From: Boletus sp. NGJ
Lineage: Eukaryota; Basidiomycota; Agaricomycetes; Boletales; Boletaceae
Direction of reading: 5' to 3'
Assembly: GCA_019096195.1 (NCBI GenBank)
Contig: JAGTXK010000024.1
Location: 1 to 64,000, forward strand
DNA length: 64,000 bases
The position numbers and the translations under genes are program-made. The notes below the pieces were generated by a model, which worked only from the letters and a program-made list of their open reading frames with translations, did not search any database and was not told where the DNA came from. Position 1 is the first letter of the stretch. Every line of letters begins with the position of its first letter. This document shows positions 35,230-47,264 of this stretch, one piece after another.

Positions 35230-37270
35230 AAGCTGTTTTTTTTTTTTCCTTTTGCTACGACTGCTCTGCTGCTGCTTGTGATGCTCAGTTTCATCTTCCT
35301 TGTCACTTGGGATTGCCCTACTTTTTCCCTTTCCCTTCTTTTTAGCTCAGGACTTGCTATTGGTGTTCTCGGTGTCCTTAGGCATCTCTTCATTGATATC
35401 GATCTCAGACAAGTTGCTGAGAACAGTTGGTCCATGTTTGGAAGAGCCAGCTGCCTGATAATTATAAGTGGCTGCTGAGAGATCATTGGTTGAAGTCAAA
35501 GCCAAAGCCTTGTTGGTACTTGATGAACAGCTATAGTCCCACTGGTGTGGAGGGGAGTTTAGAGGAGGGGTAGCGGTGCAAGGACTGCGATCTGCAACTT
35601 GAGCACAAGGTGCCTCTGAAGAGCTATTGGAGGGTACTCGTGTTGCGGTGCCAACATGTCCAACACCTTAAGCCCACAACTTTGCAAGGAATGTCACAGT
35701 AGAACTGCCAGAAGCAACTCCTGTGTGGTCATTGAGCTTGTCCCTAAAGTCAGCTTTCTGACCTTTCTCATCTTTGAACAGCAATCTCAATTGGAAAATT
35801 GTGGTCAAATAATAATAGCAATAGTATGAGAATACAGACTCACGTGTTGTAGTGCTTGAAAAGTGCAGTCCTCCACTCTATTTCAGCACAGTTCTCAATG
35901 ATCTCCATGATGGTATAATAAAAATCACAGTAACTGAAGGCACCATCAGTCTCTCCCCACCTACTCTTCGAACTGATCCTGAAGCGAGCCTGAAGTATGA
36001 CACAAAGTCAGATCATAGCCATTGCTTTGCAAATCTAGGGATGGGGGCCTATCTGCACACATCCATATGTGATGTGTGCCACTTCAACTTTCTCCATCTT
36101 GTAAAGATCCACATTACAGGCACGTGTACCATGTGAGTTGTCACCAAGGCTGGTTAAGGGACCAGTATAGATGTGGCAAATGATCTAGATGGGTTACTAA
36201 GTTGAATACCAAGCAGAAAAGAAAGCAGCCTATATGTTCTAAGAAGAATCCTTGAAACATCCCTTTGAACATGTTGTCGTCATCAAAGTTTTGTCCAATC
36301 TCTTCCCACAAGAATGCTGGGAGATTGCTTGCTGATATATCAATCTTACTGCTTAAGAGCTTTTGGTGAGTTCTGGTCAGACCCATCATATTTAGTTGCA
36401 TACTGATTGTATCTGGACAGAGGCTTACTTCTCGGCATCCATATGAAACTCATTGATGGCAGTGATAAGGCACAAAAAATGAGCCAAAATGGGGTGGTTG
36501 AGACCCCACTGGGACTTGGAACTCCCTGGGTATATCAGAGGTGATAGCAATGCCACCAGGGGGTTTTCTGCTGCATAATACCCCACCTTATCCTTCAGTC
36601 TTGCTGAGTTGTCAGCACGTGTTAACTTCACAGCTTTCTTCATCTATAAATGTGTCATTTAAAGGTTATTTGAGACAATGTATACACATATACACACCTT
36701 TTGGACTACTTTCCTAAGTTCTTGTAACTGAGAAGCATCATCAATCAACAACTTGAGACCAGGTGTAAGGGAAAGGAGGATATTGTATGCTTGTCTGGAC
36801 TGTTCAATCGATTTCAGTGAACTGTATCTAAGGTTAGCAATAGACATGATGACAGCAAATAATACATGCAGTTGAGCTAGATACTCCTTGTGTCGATTGC
36901 GGTCTGTCTCGTCTTCCTCGAGATCGCTGCTCTCCTTCTGTCTAAGGCACAACATTACCCTGATTACCTTTTTGATGTTGCAGAACATGTCGACACATTA
37001 AGTTACTGCATGTGCAGCAGCCATATAGTCGTTATAATCAATGGTAGACTGTTTGGAGTTACTAGAAGTGTCTTAATCGCTATCGGAATTCTTGAACTCC
37101 ATATCTTCTACATTCCATCTTCTGCATACATTTAGCAGTAAGATAGTACCAACATGTCAAGAGGCTTACTTTGAGTGTTTGGGTGGCTTCCAGAAATGTT
37201 TTTTGACTTGCTTTTCAGGCATGTGCTCTGATTCCTCATAGTTGGTGTGCTTTTTGCTATAGGCTGGCAT
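35230..37270 (-). pseudogene. DUF6698-type gene remnant
   Basis: Read from 37270 down on the minus strand: MPAYSKKHTNYEESEHMPEK (first exon, donor GTAAGC near 37165), then DYNDYMAAAHAVT, CVDMFCNIKKVIRVMLCL and ESSDLEEDETDRNRHKEYL (37050-36865). ILLSLTPGLKLLIDDASQLQ follows at 36783-36724, then MKKAVKLTRADNSARLKDKV (36643-36584) and QWGLNHPILAHFLCLITAIN (36519-36460). CDFYYTIMEIIENCAEIEWR is near 35920-35870. A Ser/Lys-rich basic tail follows to about 35230 (KKKGKGKSRAIPSDKEDE). This order matches DUF6698 proteins that are multicopy in agaricomycetes. Introns near 36660-36700 and 36402-36424 are plausible. Stops, for example in the VT*CVDM joint, mark it as decayed. Function unknown; it may be transposon cargo. 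Confidence 0.6.
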
Positions 37271-37596
37271 TGTGGTGGTCTGATCAAAATGAGCACAGGC
37301 CCATGAGCATAATAGTGCATGCTTACCACATGACTAGATTATCCCAATTTGAAAACAGTCTCAGCATGGTAGCGTGTCAGTTCTCTACCCTTTACCACCA
37401 AGTATGCTGCACCACAAAATTGCCATTGGACTGAGGTGAGTCCATTGAGACCTCATGGCATCCATAAGAGGCTTATCCATGTTGGTTTTTGTAGATTATA
37501 TGAATTAAAATATACATTTTGAGTATGATATAACCCCACTGACATTGCTCTCAAATGAAAATTGTTTTCACAACCTCTTACTTCGTTCTCAGTCAG

Positions 37597-40500
37597 ATAT
37601 GGACAATATGGTTTGCATCAGATGCAACAAGAGGTTTAAAACTGAATGCTCATTGAGTGCTCATGAAGTTCGGTGTGAGGCAAGTAAGGTGCTAACATCT
37701 AATCTCCTTGCCAAGCATCACTGCCTGGAGAAGGCTCATAGTAAGAAGAAATGCAAGTGATTATCCTCACCATCAGGGTCTGGGTCCTCCAGCTCTAAGG
37801 ATGAGACTGAGTCAGAGCATGCTGAAATTCCAGTGGATATGGTAGATGGCTTTCTCACTGCACAAGATGAAGTATGTGTCATTCATAATATGAATCTTTT
37901 TTTTTTTCAACATGTCTTAGATGGAGGAAATTCCTCAGGCCAGTCCATCTGTCATTTCTTCACCACCAGTTCTGTTGGCACATTCTAGATGATGCATTCA
38001 CTTGCCTGCACGCTACACAGATTTCCTACCTGGCAACTTTACTGGCCTTCGTCAAGCTATGCATCCACCTTCGGAGGCTCCATCCTCACCTGGACTTGCA
38101 CATCCGGGCCCTCCACCTCACCTAACTCTATACCAAACAGAACCTGATGCTATGAGTCTTTTTTGTGTCTATCCCACACTTCCGACACTGATTCCTAATG
38201 TCGATGCAGATCTTACAGCTGTTGTTGATGCCCCCACTCTTGAGCAGCACTGTCACATTCGATCATCCTTGCAGCATCTCGGTGGTCTGACTATGTCAGC
38301 TGGCATCACCTCAGAAAATCTATACTTTGTGTTTAGCAGTCCCACAGCTGGCCTCCTCATGTGCTGGCAATATTCAGGTTCAACATCAAAGTTGATCTCA
38401 GAGCTCAACTGGCTGTGGTCCTATATCAAGGACCCTCTCTTCAACCCTGCCAATAAAAGGATCTTCTTCCATGATAGGGAATGGAGACATCTTAACAAGT
38501 ATTTGATGACTGAGTCCAATCCATTCCGTGCAGAGCATGGTTGGCTATGGAGTTTGGTCAAGATACCACTCATCAAGGAGAAGGTCAAGTACAGCTCCAA
38601 AGATGATCCAGGAATACCAACTATCACCATCGAGGTTACCCATCGTTCCCTCACCAATATTATTAGATCCGTGTTCAAGAATGACCTCTCCCCCACATCT
38701 CATGTGACACCATTCAAACAGTGTTGGAGAGCTGCTGACAACCATGTTCTCAATGTATATTCAAAAGCCTACACATCCCCTACAATGCTCGATGTACACG
38801 AGGAAATTAATGCCCTTCCAAGAGAAGCCAGCAATGACTTCAAACGTGTCATTGCATTGCTAATGTTATGGTCTTGATGCAACACAGCTGTCCAACTTTG
38901 GTGATGTGTCCCTCTGGCTAGTCTATCTTTTCTTTGGGAACGAGTCAAAGTATACCCAAGGAAAGCCAAGTGCAGGAGTGTGTCATCATGTTGTGTATAT
39001 TCCAATGGTATGTACTAGCTCCTCGAGGAATGTTATAGCATGCCGCTTAACCATTCTATAGCTACCTGATGATTTTCAAGACACTTATATTGAGGTCTAT
39101 GGAGAGCCCTCAATGGACAATGTATATACCCATTGCAAGCAGGAACTAATGCAAGCCATCTGGAAGTTCTTCTTGGATGACGAATTTGTAAAGGCATACA
39201 AGTTTGGGGTCCTGATTACGTGCACTAATAGCATTGTCAGATGTGTCTTTCCATGGTTTTTTTCCTATTCCATAGATTATCCTGAAAAGTAATGTACTGG
39301 TTTTGTTTACATGGCAGGTCAGTTACTGATCTGAAGTTGTTCTTCAGGGTACCTTTATCATGTATTAAATTCTTGGGCAAGTGCCCTTGTCCTTGCTGTC
39401 TTGTGAAGAAAGCCAACACTCCAAACATGGGAAGAGACTCTAACATGGATATCCAGCTGATGAAGCTGCAATCCAATGACAAGGAGTATCAACAGAAAGT
39501 CAATAAAGTGCAGAAGCTTATTTTCAGGCAAGGTAAGGGGGTGAATAGTAACTATGTTGCCAAGTACACTCAAGCTGAATCCCTCACACCTACTTGAGTA
39601 CATCCTAATCTTCATGTCCAAAATTGTCCTAATGATATAATAGAATGCATTCACTGAGTGACTATCTGACACCAATGCAACATTCAATTTCTTCTTCTTA
39701 TTTATTGTTGATCTGCTCCATGAGTTTGAACTGGAGTATGGAAAGCAATATTTACGCATTTAATATGAATTCTGCATGCCGCTGCAGGCACAGCAGTTCA
39801 GGAACTGAACTGGCGGCATGTACACTGATAGATATATTGTTGTATATGGTATCTAACACATCATTATTGGAAAAGAGATATCGAAGAGTACCAACATTTG
39901 ATTATGGGACAATAAGAAGGTTTCATAAGAATCGTTAGCCATGAAGAGGCTTGCTGCATGTGACTTTGAAGACCTTCTACAGATATGTCTATCAACATAG
40001 TGGCATGATAAGCACAAATTGAAGCACTACATACAGTGCACTATTTCTGTATTTGAAGGCCTACTTCCTGCTCTACACAACACAATCATTCTAGACCTTC
40101 TATTAAATTTGGTGACACGGCATGCATTCACCAAGCTTCAAATGCATATTGACGACACACACTCTTTCTTTGACATAGCGACTACCTCTCTTAGCAGAGC
40201 GGTGCACAAATTTCAGAAAACCACATGCTTATTCTACCACACAACAGAGCTCCCCCAAGAATATGCAGCCCTGAGGTCACCACTAGGCCGCCCTGGCTGG
40301 AAAGCAGCCCCAATCATCAGGTGTGAGGCTTTCGACAGGTCCACGGGTCAAGGAACTCAACTTGTCAATGTATAAGTACCATGCACTTGATGACTATCCT
40401 AACACCATCCAGCAATTTGGTACTACTGATAGCTTCTCAACACAAATGGTCTGTCATCTATCACTGACATGAAAGTAGTACTAATCATTGTAGGGCCAGC

Positions 40501-41865
40501 TGGAACACAGATGTGCAAAGCAATGTTTTCCACATATAGGAAAGAAGAAGGACTCCATGACTACGAGCTTAGCAAATCAGGAAGCAATAGAACAATTTGT
40601 TCAAAAAGTCAATAATATGCACAAGGCCCTTAGGAACACAGATGCTGAGAATGGAAGGCATATGCCATGTTCCCAAAGTTCACTGTCAGACCACTATCAT
40701 GTGGCTGCTACTGTGCGATGTTCTCGTAATATCACAGAATGGTTAGGAACTCTGAGAGATGATCCCACCATTGAAGTGTGTATTATTACTAGTATATTGT
40801 GTCTCGTGCTTCTGCTAATGCCATATCTGCAATGTAGAACTTTTATCCTCACCTCAAGGACCATCTCCTTGCACGTTTTCATGGTCTTGCATACAATGGT
40901 GATGAATACAACTTCTCGGATGCAGACCAAAATTGTGTTCTCCTCCACAATAATAAGATATATGAACATAGTCTCTTGCAAGTAAACTACACAACATATG
41001 ACATTTGATGCAAACAGGATACCATCAATCCCAAAACTCAACCTGAACATTATGCTTCTATCCCAGGAGGATAAGCTTATCCATCCATACTGGTATGCAT
41101 GCGTAATCATGATATTCCACATCATGGTACAACACCAAAAGGACAAGGATTCACCATACTCATGACTGACACACATGAATGTTTTGTTTGTTCAATGGTT
41201 CCAGCAGAACTCAAACTTCCATGCTGGATGGGACACAAAGAGATTGCATCGACTCCAGTCCTTTGATACAGAGCAGAGTACTGAAGCATTCAGTTTTGTT
41301 GATCCTGAGTCTGTAATTCATGGCATTCACCTCATTCCTTCCTTTGCATTCGGACCAACTGATGAATACCTGGGACCCTCTTTTGTCTGTCAAGACCCTG
41401 TGGCAAATAGGCAGGATGTTGATTGGGATTATTTCTACATAAACACGTGAGTATCTAGTTAATACTATTACTAGCTATTGTTGACAGCCATCAAAGATTT
41501 GTCAACAGGGACATGTTCATGCATCTTCAGGGGGAGGAGTTGGTCACAAGGTAACCTGAGATTGGGATGATTTCTTGCAACAAGAAGGGCATGTACCTCA
41601 GGACAATGATATAGAAGATGAAGAAACAGAGGAAAATACTGTACAGAGCCACAAGATCGATTCAAGGGAGGAGGACAGTGACGAAGAGGAGGCTATGAAA
41701 CTTGGAGAGGACTTGGACCAAGAAGGTGTTAGTTCGGATGTGGAGTCTGCTGGCCCAGGGAGTGAGGATGAGGAACACGAAGACGAGTTGGACTGTGCTG
41801 TTACTGACAATGGAGAAGAGCTAGATGATCACATATGGGCTCAGGAGGGGTACAGTGCACTCTGA
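37597..41865 (+). pseudogene. Plavaka transposon transposase, near full length, decayed
   Basis: A C2H2 finger opens it (MDNMVCIRCNKRFKTECSLS at 37597), then LLAKHHCLEKAHSKKKCK. Segment 38002-38877 contains LTLYQTEPDAMSLFCVYPTL, PGIPTITIEVTHRSLTNIIR and SPTMLDVHEEINALPREASN. WKFFLDDEFVKAYKFGVLI follows near 39160-39210, then GKCPCPCCLVKKANTPNMGR (39373-39432) and RYRRVPTFDYGTIRRFHKNR (39874-39933). SVFEGLLPALHNTIILDLLL is at 40048-40107, HHGTTPKGQGF near 41125, VDPESVIHGIHLIPSFAFGP (41301-41360) and VDWDYFYINT at 41420. A very acidic tail (GEDLDQEGVSSDVESAGPGS) ends at 41865. The length and order are those of a complete Plavaka gene with introns, but several stops and frame changes are present. 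It belongs to a different sublineage from the 17.9 kb copy, whose centre reads HQLVKGTFKDHL instead of VFEGLLPALHN. Confidence 0.8.
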
Positions 41866-42149
41866 TGTTCATTTTGTTCTTATCATTTACAGTAAGCTCG
41901 TGACTAATATTGAGTTTCTTGCATTCTCTGATCAGTATCTACATGACACGTACTTGCATTTTGTCGTCTGGACAGTGTCTGAATGGTAGCTGCCACGACA
42001 TGCATATTACCGGACGAGCTCAACCAGAAATAGCTCTGGCATATCAGCATGACGTCAAGATAGTGCATGACTCATTTTCATCACGTGCCCGCAAGCTCTC
42101 TCGTCCATTTCGGGCAATGTCAAAGTTTTGCAACTTTTGTGATGGCACG

Positions 42150-42352
42150 GCCACGGTATCCACATCGGCTCAACCCTGGAATACCTACTTCAAAACATTC
42201 CCTTCGACGTCGTCAAAGTCAAGGGTAGATGGGGAAGCGAAGCATTCCTAGTCTACCTCCGTCGTCACGCCCAAATCCTCGCCCCATATATACAAGCCCA
42301 ACCATCACTACACGAAGCCTTCCTCAGGCTAACCCTCCCACCCGTCCGCAAA
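42150..42352 (+). mobile_element. Tyrosine-recombinase C-terminal fragment (DIRS/Crypton-like fossil)
   Basis: A short segment encodes HGIHIGSTLEYLLQNIPFDV, VKVKGRWGSEAFLVYLRRHA and QILAPYIQAQPSLHEAF, the C-terminal end of a mushroom tyrosine recombinase of the DIRS/Crypton type. Only this end is present. Unlike the fossil at 30-34 kb it is CpG-rich, so it is younger or lies on the unmutated side of the border. Confidence 0.6.
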
Positions 42353-43275
42353 GGTGAGTCCTTCGTCCCCCGTCTCCTACTCCCGGGGTCTATGGCTCGC
42401 GCACCAGGCGTCGCCGGACGACTAGTTTCTGGGTCAGCAGCTCACCGCAGCCGTAGGTCGCTTTGGAGCCGGACAGCGCTCCGCGCTGCCACCCACTCTC
42501 TCCCGCGTGTCGCACCGCACTCACGCCACTAGCACGACATATGATTTATATGTACATACACGTCACAAATCAGATCGCCGTTTCCTCCGTTTCTCTAGAC
42601 CACTGGCCCCGAGTGATGGCCAAAGACTATACAGTTTGGCACTTAGTTACGTAAAATCCTGGCCGATACATGCTTAGTCATTCAAGATATGACAATGTCT
42701 GCCATTCACCGCAGCAAATTTCTCCAAAATCCTCTGGCCAAGCGACGAGGAAATTTTCATTTCAAATGGAGCATTCAATGACCGTCATTCAGACGTCGGC
42801 CTAGTCCAGGGTGATTTCTGACACGAATCATAGCATCTTGACGATTTCAGATTTCTAGCACCCAACATAAAACACGTTCATTCATTCGTGGGGTTGCTTC
42901 TCTTGAACCAGACGTAGCAAGTGCTACACAATTGGCGAGTACTATGTGGACTTCAACTAGAACACTACTGAAAAGGCACCAGGAACGGATGGTCTGGGAC
43001 TAGAAGAAATACGCAATCGCATGGGCCGCAGATAACCAGGTTCATTCGGCAGCTTCTCGTTCGGACCTACTAAAGTGAGAGGTTAGCATTTCCATTTGAC
43101 GCGTGGTCTTGGCGAACTGATCCGCGACACGGACGATTGGTTCAGAAACTGATGCAGAGCTCAATCAGTGGGTGGTCCTCTCACCCGGCTGACCTGACCG
43201 ATATTTATGGCCCAACGTTGGATGCTCCATGAGTATGCCATTCCAAAAATAAAAACAGACACTTCGAGAGGAAAA
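42353..43275. other. Intergenic, upstream region of the P450 gene
   Basis: CpG-rich, single-copy-looking sequence without a supported gene. It contains TATTTA about 70 bp before the P450 start (near 43202), a weak TATA candidate. No RNA gene was seen. Confidence 0.4.
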
Positions 43276-45580
43276 ATGGCCCCTGCCTTCCCACCCAAAC
43301 AAGTCGAGGGAACGTCTAAGATGATCGCTCCTTTATTCGCGATTGCTTCTGTTGTCCCACTCCCGTCTGTCTATGTTAACCATATCAACCGTGTAGCCCA
43401 TCAACCCTTCTTCCTCTCAGCGAGCATTGTGCTGTCGATACTTCTACTGTGGACGTTCGTCTCTAACAGAAGGGCAAATTCTCGTGGCCTGCCATTTCCC
43501 CCAGGTCCGAAACCTCTTCCTCTTGTCGGGAATCTCCACCAGGTGAACACCGCCGAGCCATGGTTGACATACACTTCATGGAAGAAGGAATATGGTGAGT
43601 TGGATCTCCGAAAGTGTACCATTGTGGCAGGCGAACTGTTATACGTGTGCCTCTTTGGTCAAAACTTCATCATCTTGAACACAGAGAAGACGGCCCGAGT
43701 ACTGCTCGAACAACGCTCATCTTTGTATTCCGATCGCCCCTTCATCAAGGCCCATTCAATGTATACTGTATTTTTATTCCTTGTCCATGTCGTGCTGACC
43801 GGGTAATGACAAGGTTCGGCATGGACTTCAGTACGGTCATGTTACCTTACGGTGACGAGTGGAAACTCCACAGGAAGCTTTTCCAGCACGCTTTTCGTGC
43901 AGAGTCCGAAGCACGTAACCGAGGGGTATACTTGAAGAGGGTCCGCACACTTCTCACAAACCTCCTGGACGCTCCGGCAGACTTCGAGCTGCACATCAAG
44001 AGGTCAGAGATCCTTCTACCCTTCTTAATCCCCCATTCTGATAGTAATGTTATAGTTATGTGGCCTCGAATGTCATGGCACTTGCATACGGCTACGAAAC
44101 GGCAGCTAGGGACGACCCCATGGTTAGAACTGTGATGTCGCTGGTCAACTTTCTTGCAAAGGCACTTTCCCCCGAACGGGGCGCAATCCTTTCGGCATTT
44201 CCCTTCCGTATGTCACAAATTTTGACTTCTATCAATTGTTTCACCTCCGTGCGCAGTCGAGAAGCTTCCTGGGTGGTTTCCAGGAGCTGGATTATGGCGG
44301 GATGCTATTCATGGGAGGAAGCTTGCAGGTCAAGTTCTTGATGTCCCGTTTAACTGGGTCAAGGATCAAATGGTGTGACATGGCCAATTCTTGCGTGTGG
44401 CGCATGTGGCGCGCAGCACTGACTACCGCGATAGATGACCGAAAATGCGCCGCCGTCGATGGTGGCCGATTGTCTGTCCCAGTTGGACGAGAAGGATGAT
44501 TATCAGAAACAGGAGTATGCCATCAAAGCAACGGCTGCAACAGTATCCGTTGGTCAGTCTAATTTCCCCTGAGCTGAGATCCGAGGTAAACTCTGATACA
44601 ACCGCACGATAGCCGGATTTGAGACGGTGTGTGCATCATTTCGTCATCACCCTGTTACGTGTATTCATTGAGCGCAGAGTTCATCTACCCTCCATGCGTT
44701 CATTCTCGCAATGCTGTTGTACCCCGAGGTGCAAGCGAAGGCGCAGGCGGAGATCGACTCTGTGATAGGGAGCGATAGGCTACCCCATTTCGACGACAGA
44801 GTGCAGCTCCCATACGTGGATGCTATCCTCCGTGAGCTCGTCAGATGGAATCCAGTGGTCCCACTAGGCAAGTTTCGACAATTGTCTGCGTTTGTGATAG
44901 CAGCTCACCACTTTCCAGGCATACCACATGCGACCTCTGGCGACGATGTGTACGAGGGCTATTTTATCCCCAAAGGTGGGTGCGCAGAAGATCCGACTCT
45001 ATGTGCCGTGTGTGGCTGATCCATTATCTGTAGGTGCATTTGTCATGATTAACGTCTGGTAAGGGCACTGCGCCATCTTTTTTTTTCCCTTTTCTGTTGC
45101 TTATGACAACTTGCTGTGAATAGGGCGATAGGCCGAGACGAGGACAAGTTCACCGATGTGGACGACTTCAAGCCCGAGAGGTTCCTGTCCGAGGACGGCA
45201 AGCTCAAGGACGGTCCTCCGATGTCTGCTAACCCAATCTTTGGACTCGGTCGGCGCATTTGTGAGTATCGTTCTCTGTCTCCTTCGGTGCATCCCATTCA
45301 TGTCTTTTCAGGTCCAGGACGGTTTGCATCCGAAGCGTTCGTGTGGACGGCTGCAGTGTCCATCCTTGCCACGTTCCGCATCACAAAGGCGAAGGATGCG
45401 GATGGCAACGAGATTGATGTGAAGAAACAGTTTACGACTGGCCTCGCGGTGTACGTGATTATGAGACATCCATTGCGATGAAATTGACGGTACACGTTTT
45501 TCAGGCGGCCTGTCCAGTTCCCCTGCTTGTTTACCAGTCGTTCCAATGCCCACGAGAAAACGATCCATGAACATGCTTGA
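43276..45580 (+). CDS. Cytochrome P450 monooxygenase, 13 exons
   Basis: A haem-thiolate monooxygenase, probably ER-anchored. Proposed exons: 43276-43594, 43631-43760, 43814-44002, 44056-44207, 44257-44372, 44435-44552, 44613-44626, 44678-44867, 44919-44975, 45034-45058, 45124-45260, 45312-45450, 45505-45580; they sum to 1662 bases, 553 residues. A hydrophobic anchor (FFLSASIVLSILLLWTFVS, about residues 46-64) precedes the proline hinge LPFPPGPKPLPLVGN. The I-helix reads AGFETSSTLHAF. The K-helix ExxR is ELVR in ILRELVRWNP, the PERF motif is KPERF, and the haem loop FGLGRRICPGR has the Cys ligand; all key residues are present. The pattern resembles mushroom CYPs of the O-methylsterigmatocystin oxidoreductase-like group, with substrate unknown. 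Oddities are a 14-base exon, one GC-AG intron (44868-44918) and a 36-base intron. The start could instead be the in-frame Met at 43321. The gene converges with svf1. Confidence 0.9.
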
Positions 45581-45827
45581 GGAGATCTGCAAGGCTTTGG
45601 CGGCTGACATGTTATTTTGAACCTTGTATTCTCAGGCTTTTATCCTGTTTCTTTTTATTGTTATTTTTTCTTCTTCTCGTTTCATGTCTGCTTCTTTGTT
45701 GTATTATATCTTCTACTTGTCCCTCCTGGCCAGTACTGTATCTCATATATTGCAGTAGCTATATGTACGGCTAAATGTTGCGATCTAACATGATTGAAGG
45801 AGTTGATCCTTCTGATCGGATCGCCGA
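45581..45827. terminator. Shared 3' intergenic region of convergent P450 and svf1
   Basis: A 247-bp spacer between two convergent stop codons, with T-rich tracts at 45630-45700 (TTTTTATTGTTATTTTTTCT). It must hold both polyadenylation regions; no exact AATAAA was seen on the plus strand. Confidence 0.5.
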
Positions 45828-47264
45828 CTAGGAGATGAAAGAAGCTTCGGTGTACAGAATGCCATCAATTTCTAAACCGTCCGACAATCCGGGGATTATG
45901 TTGTCTGGACCACGCACGACCAGCTTCGCTTTATTTTGCCACTGAAAATAGATGAGTAAATGCCCACATGGTCGGATCATGGAACCCACCTGGTAGATAT
46001 ATGGTTTGGTCCCCGCAACATAATTGACCATCGTTTTGATCACGTAAGGTATCTCCGCCAATACATCAACCTTTTCTATCAGGCCTTTTGGGTGGGCGAG
46101 GTCGCCTACGTCAACGTACAGTGAAGCGGAGATGGTGCCTTGAGGAACGGTCAATATCGAAGGCCCCGCCCATCGAAAGTCGAACGCTCTAGGCATCCTG
46201 TAACCCGTATCGGCATCGTGCACAGGTTCGATATGTGTCACGCGAGAGATGACGGGCGCTGATTCCTCGGGCACTTCATCCGGCCACTTGGTCTCCGCAG
46301 TCACCACAGCCAACTTTCCACCAAGAACAAGCGAGCCAACGTTCACGGTAACCCCACCCGACCCACCGCCATGTCTGCCATGGGTGTCGAGCGTGGTGAA
46401 CTCCATCTGAATGGCAGAGACACCCCCGTGAGCGCTGCTCTGGAAGTTGCCAAAGTTCCATTGGGAAGCGACGAGGTTGGGGCGCATGCCTTGGATGGCG
46501 TGAACGAACATGCCGATGCCTTTGACGGTGCTGGCTTGGCCTTTGCGGATGATGTGACCACTTGCGGCAGTCTGAGGCCAAAAGCGATGGACGACGTAAC
46601 CCTCGGGCTTGTTCACGTCTGAACCAAAGTAAGAGAACCCTCCCTTGGGTCCTGGGCCGACTTTAAAACCAGGCACGGAGACGGAGCGGGAAATGTCGAG
46701 GGATAGCTGAAAGTCGTCGGACAAGTTGGCACGAATGACGTACGTCTCTGGGTAGGCTGGGTCCGTGGTGGGTCTGCACGTGATAGAAAACTGGTCTGCC
46801 TTGCACGAGCGCTTATCCAGACCTGGGGGAGGGGTGACGAAATTGTTAACGTTGATGGAGCGCCAGATCGTTTCCTTGGTGTTGGGGATTGTATATCTTG
46901 CATGTGAACTGGATTGTTGGGTACCACATACTAGTCCTTGGTGTTGATCACTCCGTAAAGAGGTTAAAATGGATGGCAGGACTGACCCGATGGAGGAGTG
47001 AATAACTTGACACATGAGGGAGGTGTCATCCTCAAGGAAGTGGTAAAAGGTTTGGGTTTCTGTGACGAAACCACCAGAACACGTCCACTCCAAGTCCCTT
47101 GGTTGAAGATCACCAAATAACTCAGAGGCGGTGGCCTTGGGCTCGAAGCCTGAGACAGGATGCAAGTTGGGTGCCTTTGCATCGACGGTGGAGGAGTTAC
47201 TGATGAACGTTTGAGAACCGGACGACGGGCGATGAGAGTATACTCACAAAAGTGCGGCGAACAT
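45828..47264 (-). CDS. svf1: Svf1 survival factor family protein, with one apparent frameshift
   Basis: Svf1 is a lipocalin-fold, ceramide-binding cell survival factor in yeast, acting at ER-Golgi membranes and in oxidative stress tolerance. Proposed minus-strand exons: 47264-47248, 47199-46987, 46930-45990, 45941-45828, joined by introns of 48, 56 and 48 bp. The product starts MFAALFNSSTVDAKAPNLHP. It runs through LEWTCSGGFVTETQTFYHFL, MWYPTIQFTCKIYNP, NNFVTPPPGLDKRSCKADQF, VPGFKVGPGPKGGFSYFGSD, GMFVHAIQGMRPNLVASQWN and KPYIYQ/WQNKAKLVVRGPDN to SFIS. The exons sum to 1285 bases, one more than a whole number of codons. The register must slip between KIYNP and NTKETIW, at the GGGG run 46884-46887 on the plus strand. 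This is either a sequencing error or a genuine frameshift. Otherwise the gene looks complete at about 427 residues. Confidence 0.85.

Noticed and set aside
42353-43275. tRNA or other RNA gene in the CpG-rich gaps (also 47.3-50 kb and 56.9-58.1 kb)
   Set aside because: No B-box-like GGTTCGA sequence with a foldable cloverleaf was found by eye.
45828-47165. Uninterrupted 445-residue frame as the svf1 product
   Set aside because: It reads through two introns and starts inside the second exon; spliced exons restore the conserved N-terminus and WYPT segment.
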